Assembly: GCA_003500135.1 (NCBI GenBank)
Contig: DNTA01000323.1
Location: 1 to 16,589 of the forward strand
Length of the DNA stretch: 16,589 nucleotides
Reading direction: 5' to 3'
Source: Cytophagales bacterium
Lineage (GTDB): Bacteria; Bacteroidota; Bacteroidia; Cytophagales; Cyclobacteriaceae
The notes under the pieces are model-generated. The model saw only the letters and a list, made by a program, of their open reading frames with translations. It made no database searches and was not told the DNA's origin. Of this stretch, positions 1-7,901 are shown piece by piece; within the stretch, counting starts at the first letter, position 1; the number at the start of each line of letters is the position of its first letter. A program made the translations under genes and the position numbers.

Positions 1-2
1 TA

Positions 3-398
3 TTTATGCTTCTGTTCTTTTTCATGGTTTCTACCGTGATCAAAGACACCACTATTATGGTGGAGCAAAAGACGCCTAAGGCAACCCAGTTGAGGAAACT
101 GGAGAAAAAATCTTTGGTGAGTTACCTATATATCGGTAAGCCATTGCAAACCGAAACATATGGTTTCGAACCAAAAATCCAGGCAAACGACGTATTTATT
201 ACCACTGACGACGTTACGCGATGGGTACAGGAAGAAAAAGGAAAGCTGAGTGAAGCTGAACAAGACCAGTTAACCGTTTCTATGAAAGTAGATGTAGAAG
301 CAAAAATGGGTCTTATTTCGGATATTCAACAGGAACTTAGAAACGCCAACGCCCGAAAACTAATGTACGCTGCGGTTGGTGCAAGAAAGGACAAATAA
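3..398 (+). CDS. exbD: ExbD/TolR-type biopolymer transport protein, 5' end outside window
   Basis: This is the 3' part of a gene whose start lies before the window; the frame is open from base 3. The first visible residues are a hydrophobic stretch with LLFFFMVST, which matches the end of the single inner-membrane helix of ExbD. About 110 residues follow that would lie in the periplasm. The region reading VSMKVDVEAKMGLISDIQQ and then ELRNANARKLMYA is the usual end of Bacteroidota ExbD proteins. In this family ExbD works with ExbB in the inner membrane and uses the proton gradient to energise TonB-dependent outer-membrane uptake. The membrane aspartate needed for proton flow would be upstream and cannot be checked. 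An exbB or second exbD gene is expected just upstream. A terminator follows directly, so this is the last gene of its transcript. Confidence 0.85.
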   Translation, partial: FMLLFFFMVSTVIKDTTIMVEQKTPKATQLRKLEKKSLVSYLYIGKPLQTETYGFEPKIQANDVFITTDDVTRWVQEEKGKLSEAEQDQLTVSMKVDVEAKMGLISDIQQELRNANARKLMYAAVGARKDK

Positions 399-416
399 GT
401 TTATAAATATGTACAG

Positions 417-449
417 AAAAGCCTCTTCAGATTTGGAGAGGCTTTTTTT
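417..449 (+). terminator. Rho-independent terminator after exbD
   Basis: An inverted repeat with arms AGCCTCT (420-426) and AGAGGCT (437-443) encloses a 10-base loop and runs into seven T residues (443-449). A run of A residues before the left arm can pair with the T tract. It lies 18 bases after the exbD stop codon and separates exbD from the transporter gene at 574. Confidence 0.85.
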
Positions 450-573
450 ATGCCCGGAAAATTGCCGGAATACTATTTTTACCTATTTTGCGACGTTTGC
501 CCTTATACAAATGAGACAAATTCCCTATGGGGGAATAATAAACCGGGGGCTGCTAAAATGAACCAAATTTTGT

Positions 574-1902
574 ATGAAAACCAAGAATGAAAAAAAGACC
601 ATTAATGCGTGGTGCATGTATGACTGGGCCAACTCGGTTTATTCTCTTGTCATTAGCTCCACCATATTTCCGGTTTATTACAACAGCGCTACTAACTCTG
701 CATTTGGTTCGGATAGGGTTGATTTTTTCGGATTCAATATTACCAACTCCGTTTTATACTCGTACTCGCTTTCTTTTGCATTTTTGATTATTGCAATCTT
801 ATCGCCATTACTTTCCGGAATAGCCGACTATGGGGGCAGGCGCAAATTTTTCATGAAATTTTTCACCTATTTAGGGGGTTTATCCTGTATCGGCCTGTAT
901 TGGTTCAACGGCGCCAACGTTGAACTAGGCATTACATTATCCGTGTTGGCTTGTATCGGTTTTGCCGGAGGCCTGGTATTTTACAATGCATTTTTGCCTG
1001 TCATCGCTACACCCGAAAAATATGATATTGTGAGTGCGAAAGGGTATTCGCTGGGTTACATTGGAAGTGTGATATTATTGATCTTCAATCTGGTTACTAT
1101 TACTTTCCCCGATCTGTTTGGGTTTCAAGCGGAAGTTGGGGCTGTAAAATTATCTTTTATTTTGGTCGGTACCTGGTGGATCGGTTTTGCCCAAATACCT
1201 TTCTATATTCTCCCCTCCAATAAAAGAAGTGGTATAGACTATTCCAATATTATTAAAAGAGGTTATCAGGAGATTATCCAGGTGTGGAAGTCGGCCAGGC
1301 AAAATAAAATGTTGAAAAGGTTCCTGCTGAGTTTCTTTTTTTACTCAACCGGTGTACAAACTGTTATGTATCTGGCGGCGCTCTTTGGTGATAAGGAATT
1401 GAATATGCCAGGCAATAAACTGATCCTAACCATTTTGATCATTCAGATCGTGGCAGTTGGAGGGTCTTATCTCTTTGCCCGGTTATCAGAGAGAAAAGGC
1501 AATATCTTTTCATTGTCCATCATGGTATTTATTTGGATTATTATCTGTCTGTATGCCTACTTTGTCACCAATGAATTTGAGTTTTACTTCCTGGCAACCG
1601 TCGTTGGGCTTGTTATGGGTGGCATCCAATCCCTTTCGAGGGCAACTTACAGTAAGCTTATCCCATCAGATACGATAGATCAAACCAGTTACTTTAGCTT
1701 TTATGATGTGCTTGAAAAGGTGGCCATAGTATTGGGAACCTTCTCATATGCATTTATTGAGCAGCTTACAGGTAGTATGCGAAACAGTGCGGTTACTCTT
1801 GGTTTATTCTTTTTAGTGGGCATTGCGTTCCTTAGGCTGGTAAAAATACCGGAAGAACCCTTTAGGTTTGGCAACGATCAAGCCAGTAGCACATCCGAAT
1901 AA
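574..1902 (+). CDS. MFS transporter, UMF1 (Atg22-like) family
   Basis: This is a 442-residue inner-membrane protein with about 12 hydrophobic segments. The N-terminal signature AWCMYDWANSVYSL (residues 12-25), followed by FPVYY, is the hallmark of the UMF1/Atg22-like branch of the major facilitator superfamily. The segment GIADYGGRRKFFM (near residue 85) corresponds to the cytoplasmic loop 2-3 motif of MFS proteins. Yeast Atg22 exports amino acids from the vacuole; the substrate of bacterial members is generally not known, so none is assigned here. The ATG at 574 is taken as the start because the family signature begins only 11 residues later. The gene stands alone after the exbD terminator, and its last 25 bases overlap the 3' end of the opposing SLC13-type gene. 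Confidence 0.85.
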   Translation: MKTKNEKKTINAWCMYDWANSVYSLVISSTIFPVYYNSATNSAFGSDRVDFFGFNITNSVLYSYSLSFAFLIIAILSPLLSGIADYGGRRKFFMKFFTYLGGLSCIGLYWFNGANVELGITLSVLACIGFAGGLVFYNAFLPVIATPEKYDIVSAKGYSLGYIGSVILLIFNLVTITFPDLFGFQAEVGAVKLSFILVGTWWIGFAQIPFYILPSNKRSGIDYSNIIKRGYQEIIQVWKSARQNKMLKRFLLSFFFYSTGVQTVMYLAALFGDKELNMPGNKLILTILIIQIVAVGGSYLFARLSERKGNIFSLSIMVFIWIIICLYAYFVTNEFEFYFLATVVGLVMGGIQSLSRATYSKLIPSDTIDQTSYFSFYDVLEKVAIVLGTFSYAFIEQLTGSMRNSAVTLGLFFLVGIAFLRLVKIPEEPFRFGNDQASSTSE

Positions 1903-3665
1903 AGGGCTATGATCACCAGGATCACCATCACACCGTAAATGAGGTTTACGGGTAATCCGATTTTGAAGAAATCTTTAAAATTATACCCGCCGGGTCCGTA
2001 AACAATGAGGTTGGTTTGATAGCCAATAGGTGTAAGGAAAGCAGCAGATGCCGCATAGGCGATTACGAGATAAAATGGCATCCCATCAATTTGCATGTTC
2101 TGACTTATTCCATAGGCGAGTGGAAATGCAATAGATACTGCCCCGATGTTGGTAACAAATGCCGTAAGAAGATTGGTAATCAGAAACAGCCCAATCATAA
2201 TACCAACTTTTCCGGTGGGTTCCAGAAAGTTAATGAGCTGGGTAGCCAGAAAACTACCGGTTTCCGTTTTGTATATAGCCTGACCGATGGCAAGGGAAAA
2301 AACCAAAATGGCTATCATACTGATGTCCAGCTCCCGTTTTACGTCCTGGATTGTAATCAGGTTAAAACCAGCCATAATGGCCACGATAATAAGCAATGAG
2401 GGGAATAACGTAAATTTACCGGTAATGAGTAGTGCAAGTACACTGATCACTACAATTATTAAGGCATTTCTCTTTCTTTTTCCGGGTTTATGAATGTCCT
2501 TAAGCTTTGAGATCACAAAAAGATCTCTAAAAATTTCAACGCGGTTTCTAAAGTCATCACCCGCAAATAGTAGTAAAAGGTCACCGGGTTCAATGGTCAT
2601 ATCCCCGATTTTTCCGCTTACACGCTCCCCATTTCGGTGGATGGCAATAATTGCGGCATTGTAGCGGTTGCGAAACTGGACCTCCTTCACAGTTTTGCCG
2701 ATCATTGATGAAAAATTATTGACAACTGCCTCAACTACTTCCATTTTATCCTCATGATAATATCGGGCGGTTGTAGGTAGCTCGATCCCCTGATATTTAT
2801 CGATCAGGTCAACAATGTCTTTTGTATTACCGGCAAAAAACAAAATGTCATTTTCCTGCAGAATTTCCTGGGGCGTCACAGGGGAAATGATTTTACCATT
2901 TCTGTTAATTTCCACCAAATACACCCCTTTCAGGTTTCTCAGGCCGGCATCTATCACTTTCTTGCCAATCAGTTTGGAACCCTTCATTATTCGGGTTTCA
3001 ACAATGTACTCCCGTATATTTTCAGTATATGACTGCTTGATGTCTTTATTTTGTGGAAGTAGGCTATACCCAAAAAACAACATGAACAGAATTCCAAATA
3101 CCGCAGCTATCACACCGATTATTAAAAGCTTAGTGGCTGGTATGCTGCCAATACCAAAATCGAGCATAAAGCCGTTAAGTACCAATGTTGTGGAGGTACC
3201 GATCAGGGTGATCATACCGCCGAGTATGGTCGCATAGCTTAATGGGATGAGGAGTTTAGACGGGCTGATGTGATTCTTAATGCCCCAGTCTGCAACATAG
3301 GGCGTCATTAGGGCCACCACCGGGGTATTATTTATAAAGGATGAAACTACAGCAACGAGCGCCATCATGCGACCCATAAAACCTTTATATGAAGAAGCTT
3401 TTTGAAAAATGGCATCAAAAGCTGCCTCGATAGGATAGTTTTTGCGTAAGCCCGTAGAGATCAGGATCAATAATATAATCGAAGCAATACTTTGATTGGA
3501 GAAGCCCGATAATATTTCTTGTGCGGTCAATATGCCAAAAAACTGGAAAAAGACTACCACAAGCAAAAATCCTATTGCGGGTTTAATTGTTTCCCTGTAG
3601 ATCAGGATAAAGAGTATTAAAAGTAAGCCGACAACAACAATTTGTTGTGTATACTGAGGTATCAT
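1878..3665 (-). CDS. SLC13/DASS-type permease with two RCK_C (TrkA-C) domains
   Basis: This is a 595-residue protein. Hydrophobic halves at residues 1-205 and 398-595 flank two cytoplasmic RCK_C domains at about 218-290 and 306-382. The first half carries the hairpin motif INNTPVV (111-117) and a GTST loop (156-159). The second half carries FVTNIG (503-508) and TPIGYQTN (545-552). This inverted pair is typical of SLC13/CitT-like ion transporters. Related bacterial proteins with inserted TrkA-C domains are annotated as sulfate, dicarboxylate or arsenite permeases, and the substrate cannot be read from the sequence. RCK_C domains usually bind small ligands and may gate the carrier. The first-half loop reads GTSTT, where an asparagine is common at the fifth position. 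The gene is transcribed toward the UMF1 gene and overlaps its end. Confidence 0.85.
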   Translation of the reverse strand: MIPQYTQQIVVVGLLLILFILIYRETIKPAIGFLLVVVFFQFFGILTAQEILSGFSNQSIASIILLILISTGLRKNYPIEAAFDAIFQKASSYKGFMGRMMALVAVVSSFINNTPVVALMTPYVADWGIKNHISPSKLLIPLSYATILGGMITLIGTSTTLVLNGFMLDFGIGSIPATKLLIIGVIAAVFGILFMLFFGYSLLPQNKDIKQSYTENIREYIVETRIMKGSKLIGKKVIDAGLRNLKGVYLVEINRNGKIISPVTPQEILQENDILFFAGNTKDIVDLIDKYQGIELPTTARYYHEDKMEVVEAVVNNFSSMIGKTVKEVQFRNRYNAAIIAIHRNGERVSGKIGDMTIEPGDLLLLFAGDDFRNRVEIFRDLFVISKLKDIHKPGKRKRNALIIVVISVLALLITGKFTLFPSLLIIVAIMAGFNLITIQDVKRELDISMIAILVFSLAIGQAIYKTETGSFLATQLINFLEPTGKVGIMIGLFLITNLLTAFVTNIGAVSIAFPLAYGISQNMQIDGMPFYLVIAYAASAAFLTPIGYQTNLIVYGPGGYNFKDFFKIGLPVNLIYGVMVILVIIALYSDVLLA

Positions 3666-3740
3666 AAAAAATGAATTCAGTTCAGGGTTTTCTTAAAAGC
3701 CTTGTTGCAAAAATGCGTATAAAATATCAGATATTAAGGT

Positions 3741-3776
3741 TTTGAATGAAAAGTTAGTTCCTTTCTTTTAATTTTG
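3741..3776 (+). promoter_or_regulatory. Candidate promoter of the HsdR-N-like gene
   Basis: A perfect Bacteroidota -7 element, TAATTTTG, lies at 3769-3776. A TTTG that could serve as the -33 element lies at 3741-3744, with a 24-base spacer that is slightly long. Transcription would start near 3782, about 20 bases before the ATG at 3803, which supports that start codon. Confidence 0.45.
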
Positions 3777-3802
3777 AAAAGCTTGGCAAAAACAATTTTA
3801 AA

Positions 3803-4243
3803 ATGGCAGGGGCGGAGTACAGAATACGAACGATAGAAAAGGATGGGAGCACTTTAATATATGATATTATAAGGAAAAAGTATATTGCCTGTACACCGGA
3901 AGAATGGGTAAGACAATGTTTTTTGTTGTATCTGATCAGTGAAATGAAGTATCCCAGGTCATTAATATCCGTGGAGGCAGGCCTGAAATTCCACATCATG
4001 CAAAAAAGGACTGATATAGTGGTTTATGATCGACAGGGGAAGCCATTTATGCTCGTGGAATGTAAGGCCGATTATGTGCCCATCGATCAGAATGTAATGG
4101 AACAGGCAAGTGTATATAATCAAAAAATTATGGCGCCTTATCTTGTGGCAACCAATGGTAAGCAAACTGTGGTATGTATCATTGACTTTGAAAACAAATC
4201 GGTACGGTTTGTTGACGATTTGCCGACATTTGCATTGATGTAG
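3803..4243 (+). CDS. Stand-alone type I restriction R-subunit N-terminal-like protein (PD-(D/E)XK fold)
   Basis: This 146-residue protein resembles only the N-terminal nuclease-fold domain of HsdR (the HSDR_N_2 group). The helix TPEEWVRQ (31-38) is typical of the group. The core reads D71 in TDIVVYD followed by E86-C-K88 in LVECKAD, which fits the D...(D/E)xK active site of this nuclease fold. No helicase motor, HsdM or HsdS lies near it, so it is not part of a restriction system visible here. Short proteins of this kind are common as single genes in Bacteroidota and have no settled role. The call rests on motif recognition; the fold is fairly sure, the function is not known. The gene has its own likely promoter and is followed 99 bases later by the Crp/Fnr gene. 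Confidence 0.75.
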   Translation: MAGAEYRIRTIEKDGSTLIYDIIRKKYIACTPEEWVRQCFLLYLISEMKYPRSLISVEAGLKFHIMQKRTDIVVYDRQGKPFMLVECKADYVPIDQNVMEQASVYNQKIMAPYLVATNGKQTVVCIIDFENKSVRFVDDLPTFALM

Positions 4244-4342
4244 ATACAACATTTCATTTTTGTAATTCGTACTATGAAAAAAATGAAGGCGGAATTTATT
4301 TATTTGATTGCGTGTTTGAAATAAGAATAACTACCAGTACTT

Positions 4343-5023
4343 ATGAGCAGCACTTCCAACATTTGGTATTTCGAAGATATTGATCTGTACAATATCCTTT
4401 GTCCGAAGAAAACCCCAACGATGCAGGAAAAGCATCCTTACAGTAGCTACAAAAAAGATCAGTTTATCTATTTTGAAGATGAGCCTTCCGATGAAATATT
4501 CCTCGTGGCCAATGGCAGGGTGAAAATCGGGTCATACACCGAAGATGGGAAGGAGATCACCAAAGCGATTTTATCGCCTGGGGAAATATTTGGTGAAATG
4601 GCTTTGATCGGTCAGGAAAAGCGCTCGGATTTTGCCCAGGCAATGGACGATGAAACCTATCTGTGCCCTATGGGTATAGAAGACATGAAAGAGTTAATGG
4701 CTGACAACAGAGCGCTAAACCTCAAGATCTATAAACTTATTGGCATCAGAATTAAAAAACTCGAAAGGAAAATTGAATCATTGGTGTATAAAGACTCACG
4801 GACCAGAGTGGTCGAGTTTTTAAAGGATCTTGCTAACGAGAAAGGCAAAAAGGTAGGTTTCGAAATAATGGTAAAAAACTATCTGACCCACAAAGATATC
4901 GCTAATCTAACGGGTACAAGCCGGCAAACAGTAACCACCATTCTTAATGAGCTAAAGGAAAAGAACATAATTAATTTCAACAGAAGACAGTTTTTAATCC
5001 GTGATATGGACAAACTGGTTTAA
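4343..5023 (+). CDS. Crp/Fnr-family transcriptional regulator
   Basis: This 226-residue protein has two domains. Residues about 30-120 form a cyclic-nucleotide-binding-type beta roll with GEIFGEMALIG (80-90) and an RS pair (94-95) in the place where CRP holds the cyclic-nucleotide phosphate. After a dimer helix (about 122-148), residues 170-200 form a winged helix-turn-helix of the HTH_Crp type, with LTHKDIANLTGTSRQTV as its core. No cysteine cluster for an Fnr iron-sulfur centre is present at the N terminus. The retained glutamate and Arg-Ser pair make nucleotide or similar ligand binding possible, but the ligand and the regulated genes are unknown. Its stop codon overlaps the stop codon of the convergent gene. 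No clear promoter was found in the 99 bases before it. Confidence 0.9.
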   Translation: MSSTSNIWYFEDIDLYNILCPKKTPTMQEKHPYSSYKKDQFIYFEDEPSDEIFLVANGRVKIGSYTEDGKEITKAILSPGEIFGEMALIGQEKRSDFAQAMDDETYLCPMGIEDMKELMADNRALNLKIYKLIGIRIKKLERKIESLVYKDSRTRVVEFLKDLANEKGKKVGFEIMVKNYLTHKDIANLTGTSRQTVTTILNELKEKNIINFNRRQFLIRDMDKLV

Positions 5024-5664
5024 ATTTGATTAAGCAATTCGGGGTAGGCTTCTAAGTCTTCGGGCGTATCAACATCAGTCAATAAAGGCAGCTCATACAC
5101 AGAAAGGTTATGTTGATGACACTTTTCAATGGTCTGGTCTTTTACTTCAGGCGTGCTCCAGGTGATTCCTTCAAATAGGAATCGCTGCATTCTTTTCATT
5201 CCGATTGAATAATAACCACCATCGTTTGCCGGGCCCAATACAATATCATACTTATCCAATGCATGGAAAGCTTCTTCTATAATTTCCTTATTAATTCCAT
5301 AGCAGTCGCTGCCAAAAAGCGCCACCTTTTTTCCTCCTGAATCGAGCTGTTCAGCAATAGCGTTTTTCATCCTTTCGCCAATACTCAGCCCTTTTTGAAT
5401 AAACATATCTTCGGTCATAGATTTGGTTTTTTCATTAATATACCAATACGGAATGGCCACTTTTTGCTTCTTCATCACATCAATGGCGTGATTTAAAAGC
5501 TTCTGATAGATTTCCTTTGCTTTTATATCGCCAAAAGAACTGGCCAGTCTGGTCTTTACCTTTCCCAAAACCGGAATTTTATAAAATAAAATGAGGCGGT
5601 TCAGATTAAGTTCAGACAAGTATTTTTCAAAATTCACTTTTTCTGCAAATTTATTGGCTCGCAC
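5020..5664 (-). CDS. DUF2064 / TIGR04282-type glycosyltransferase-like protein
   Basis: This is a GT-A-fold, nucleotidyl/glycosyltransferase-like protein of up to 214 residues. Diagnostic pieces are PVLGKVKTRLA (31-41), GSDCYG (118-123, usually GSDCP/S-G), GPANDGGYY (144-152), WSTPEV and LTDVDTPED (195-203). The family includes proteins annotated as arsenosugar-biosynthesis glycosyltransferases, but most members have no tested substrate. The longest frame starts with GTG at 5664. Family similarity begins only near residue 22. A perfect minus-strand -7 element TAAATTTG at 5653-5646 would place the transcript start downstream of that GTG, so a second GTG at 5637 (205 residues) is a good alternative start. 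The gene is convergent with the Crp/Fnr gene, and the two stop codons overlap. Confidence 0.8.
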   Translation of the reverse strand: MRANKFAEKVNFEKYLSELNLNRLILFYKIPVLGKVKTRLASSFGDIKAKEIYQKLLNHAIDVMKKQKVAIPYWYINEKTKSMTEDMFIQKGLSIGERMKNAIAEQLDSGGKKVALFGSDCYGINKEIIEEAFHALDKYDIVLGPANDGGYYSIGMKRMQRFLFEGITWSTPEVKDQTIEKCHQHNLSVYELPLLTDVDTPEDLEAYPELLNQI

Positions 5665-5751
5665 ATAACCTGTTGGTTTATCTTTTCGTTGATTTTTGTT
5701 AAAGTCTACAAGTTAGATCTGGTAAAAGTCAAAAAACTTTATAAAATAATC

Positions 5752-5759
5752 TATCTTTG
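5752..5759 (+). promoter_or_regulatory. -7 promoter element giving a near-leaderless transcript
   Basis: TATCTTTG is a perfect match to the Bacteroidota -7 element TAnnTTTG. Its last base is only 6 bases before the ATG at 5765, so the transcript should begin at or next to the start codon. A good -33 TTG at the usual distance is not evident. The element also overlaps an in-frame GTG at 5759, which rules that codon out as the start if the promoter is real. Confidence 0.45.
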
Positions 5760-5764
5760 TGTAT

Positions 5765-6136
5765 ATGGCAAAACTTTTACGAATTGTAATTATACTATTT
5801 TTATTAACGCACTACATTCAGGGACAAAATGTCCCCGAAAATGTAGCTGCAGAGCAACAATTCCCAAATGAAGCCATTTCTATTGAACAAAGAATTTCTT
5901 TTTACCCCAATCCTGTGGACGAATTTTTGCACATCAACCTGGGGGAACTTGACTTGAAAAATGTCGAGTTCGAATTATACAATATCATTGGTAGCGATAT
6001 GCCTGTTGATATTGAAAAATTGAACAGGGCTGAATTTCGCGTCAATATGAAAGAGTATAGGTCGGGTTATTACCTGATCGTGATTAAAGACGAAGTCAAA
6101 AGATTTAACAAGGCCTACAAGTTCCAAAAAAAATAA
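5765..6136 (+). CDS. Small secreted protein made mostly of a T9SS type A sorting domain
   Basis: This 123-residue protein starts with a Sec signal peptide (MAKLLRIVIILFLLTHYIQG, cleavage expected near residue 20). About 22 residues of linker follow, and then a complete type IX secretion C-terminal domain. That domain runs from FYPNP (46-50) through VEFELYNIIG and FRVNMKEYRSGYYLIVI to a basic end. In Bacteroidota such domains send cargo through the outer membrane by T9SS and are usually cut off afterwards. Here there is almost no cargo in front of the domain, which is unusual. It could be the remnant of a larger secreted protein or a small protein that uses the beta-sandwich itself. An in-frame GTG at 5759 is rejected as the start because it falls inside the -7 element. 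Confidence 0.8.
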   Translation: MAKLLRIVIILFLLTHYIQGQNVPENVAAEQQFPNEAISIEQRISFYPNPVDEFLHINLGELDLKNVEFELYNIIGSDMPVDIEKLNRAEFRVNMKEYRSGYYLIVIKDEVKRFNKAYKFQKK

Positions 6137-6139
6137 GTA

Positions 6140-6164
6140 AACCCAACTGGTGATCAGTTGGGTT
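6140..6164. terminator. Bidirectional hairpin between the T9SS-domain gene and asnS
   Basis: A perfect 10-bp inverted repeat has arms AACCCAACTG (6140-6149) and CAGTTGGGTT (6155-6164) around a 5-base loop. On the plus strand the T tract is weak. On the minus strand the hairpin is followed after a few bases by eight T residues, so it probably ends the asnS transcript best and may serve both convergent genes. Confidence 0.65.
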
Positions 6165-6267
6165 ATTCATGTCCATATATCCGGAATAAGCTATAAAAAC
6201 CCTGGCCTAACCTGCCGGTATTCCGCCTTCAAAATGCTTGTTACGACGTTTGACTATATATTTTGAG

Positions 6268-7719
6268 TTAAAATTCTGCGTTACCGGGTGTTCTCGGGAA
6301 TGGAATTACATCGCGTATATTTCCCATGCCTGTTACGAATAGCATTAGACGTTCAAAGCCAAGGCCAAAGCCCGAGTGAGGAGCAGAGCCGAACTTACGG
6401 GTTTCGAGATACCACCAAAGACTTTCCTCTTCAATACCCAGCTCGTCAATTCGTTTTTTTAGCAAATCATAGCGCTCTTCACGCTGCGACCCGCCAATAA
6501 TTTCTCCAATGCCGGGAAAGAGGACATCCATTGCACGAACGGTATTGTCATCTTCATTCTGGCGCATATAAAATGCCTTAATGTCTTTCGGGTAGTTATA
6601 AAGAATTACCGGCTTTTTAAAATGCTTTTCAACCAGAAATCGTTCGTGTTCCGATTGCAGGTCGGCACCCCAGTTATCAATCAAATACTGAAATTTTTTC
6701 TTTTTATTTGGTTTTGAATTTTTGAGAATATCAATTGCGTCGGTATAGGTTACTCTTTCAAAACTGTTGTCCAGAATAAACTCCAGGCGCTCGATCAGGG
6801 TCATTTCGCTGCGTTCATTCTGAGGCTTTTGTTTTTCTTCCTCTTCCTGTCGCTTTGCAAGAAAATCCAGGTCTTCCCGGCAGTTGTCCAGTGCATATTT
6901 CACCAGGAACTTCAAAAACTCCTCAGCCAGGTCCATGTTGTCTTCCAGGTCATAAAAGGCCATTTCGGGTTCGATCATCCAAAATTCTGCCAGATGTCGG
7001 GTAGTGTTGGAATTTTCTGCTCGGAATGTAGGGCCGAAAGTATAAATTTCAGAAAGGGCCAAAGCCGCTAACTCGCCTTCCAACTGACCGGAAACAGTGA
7101 GGTTTGTTTCTTTTTCGAAAAAATCCTCTTCATAATTCACCTTACCTTCATCATTAAGCGGTGGGTTTAGGGGAGGCAGGGTGGTTACCCGAAACATTTC
7201 ACCAGCTCCTTCAGCATCGGAACCTGTAATGATAGGGGTATGTACATTGAGAAAACCCTTATCATTGAAATATTTATGGATGGCGAAAACCATGTGGTGC
7301 CTGATTCGATAGATAGCGCCAAATGTGTTGGTTCTCGGCCGCAGGTGTGCGATCTCACGTAAAAACTCCAATGAGTGTTTTTTAGGCTGAAGCGGGTATT
7401 CATCCGGATTCGCTTCACCATAGATTTCTACCCCGCTGGCATGTACCTCAACTTTCTGGCCTTTACCTTGCGAGGCTACAAGTTTTCCATTGATTGACAA
7501 ACAGGCGCCCGTATGTATTCTGTTGAAAAAATTGCGCTCGAATTGAGAGGGATCAGTTACAATTTGAATATTCTGCATGGTGGAGCCATCGTTCAGGGCA
7601 ATGAACACCACATTTTTGCTTTCGCGTTTTGTGCGTACCCATCCTTTTATTATAATATCCTCATCAATGAGATCGCCTTTTAAGGCCTCCTTTATTTTTA
7701 TTCTGTTTTTTAATGACAC
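6268..7719 (-). CDS. asnS: Asparaginyl-tRNA synthetase (AsnRS)
   Basis: This cytoplasmic class IIb aminoacyl-tRNA synthetase charges tRNA-Asn with asparagine using ATP. With the start used here it has 483 residues. An anticodon-binding OB fold comes first, with [20 protein letters not shown] at 26-45. The catalytic domain has motif 2 [16 protein letters not shown] (232-247) and motif 3 [10 protein letters not shown] (450-459), followed by VIPFPR (471-476). An insertion of about 85 residues between motif 2 and the rest of the catalytic core contains the charged run [10 protein letters not shown] and is usual for bacterial AsnRS of this phylum. The frame extends up to an ATG at 7809. The extra 30 residues do not look like AsnRS, and a perfect -7 element at 7756-7749 would start the transcript inside them, so the GTG at 7719 is preferred. 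The gene diverges from rpoN. Confidence 0.93.
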   Translation of the reverse strand: MSLKNRIKIKEALKGDLIDEDIIIKGWVRTKRESKNVVFIALNDGSTMQNIQIVTDPSQFERNFFNRIHTGACLSINGKLVASQGKGQKVEVHASGVEIYGEANPDEYPLQPKKHSLEFLREIAHLRPRTNTFGAIYRIRHHMVFAIHKYFNDKGFLNVHTPIITGSDAEGAGEMFRVTTLPPLNPPLNDEGKVNYEEDFFEKETNLTVSGQLEGELAALALSEIYTFGPTFRAENSNTTRHLAEFWMIEPEMAFYDLEDNMDLAEEFLKFLVKYALDNCREDLDFLAKRQEEEEKQKPQNERSEMTLIERLEFILDNSFERVTYTDAIDILKNSKPNKKKKFQYLIDNWGADLQSEHERFLVEKHFKKPVILYNYPKDIKAFYMRQNEDDNTVRAMDVLFPGIGEIIGGSQREERYDLLKKRIDELGIEEESLWWYLETRKFGSAPHSGFGLGFERLMLFVTGMGNIRDVIPFPRTPGNAEF

Positions 7720-7748
7720 ATTTAAAAAATTTAGGTTTGAAAGAGGTG

Positions 7749-7756
7749 CAAATTTA
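7749..7756 (-). promoter_or_regulatory. -7 promoter element for asnS
   Basis: On the minus strand this reads TAAATTTG, a perfect match to TAnnTTTG. Transcription would start near 7742, leaving a leader of about 20 bases before the GTG at 7719. No good -33 TTG is visible. A second perfect -7 match on the same strand, TACGTTTG at 7868-7861, could provide an additional, more upstream start. Confidence 0.4.
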
Positions 7757-7901
7757 AGAAAAGATTGATATTTACACGGTATGCCGGCTTTTAATCTGAC
7801 AGAGGTCATATGAAAATATATGTTACCAAATAGGTGAACCGCTTGTATAATCTATGAATACAAACGTAACCTTTGTAAGATAAAAAGCCGTTGAAGATAA
7901 A

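Noticed and set aside
376..561. Open frame of 61 codons after exbD
   Set aside because: It overlaps the end of exbD in another frame and runs straight through the terminator hairpin; the residues resemble nothing.
2016..3237. Several plus-strand open frames of 68 to 140 codons
   Set aside because: They lie wholly inside the minus-strand SLC13-type gene, whose protein is clearly real; they are frame shadows.
3754..4252. Two minus-strand frames (81 and 96 codons) across the HsdR-N-like gene
   Set aside because: They are antisense to a recognisable protein and show no family features.
4274..4324. Short frame of 16 codons starting ATGAAAAAAATG upstream of the Crp/Fnr gene
   Set aside because: It is too short to support as a gene; it could be a leader peptide, but there is no terminator or attenuator structure next to it.
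7145..7185. Proline-rich stretch in AsnRS ([13 protein letters not shown]) as an inserted repeat
   Set aside because: Other Bacteroidota AsnRS proteins have a variable loop of about the same length at this place, so no insertion needs to be assumed.
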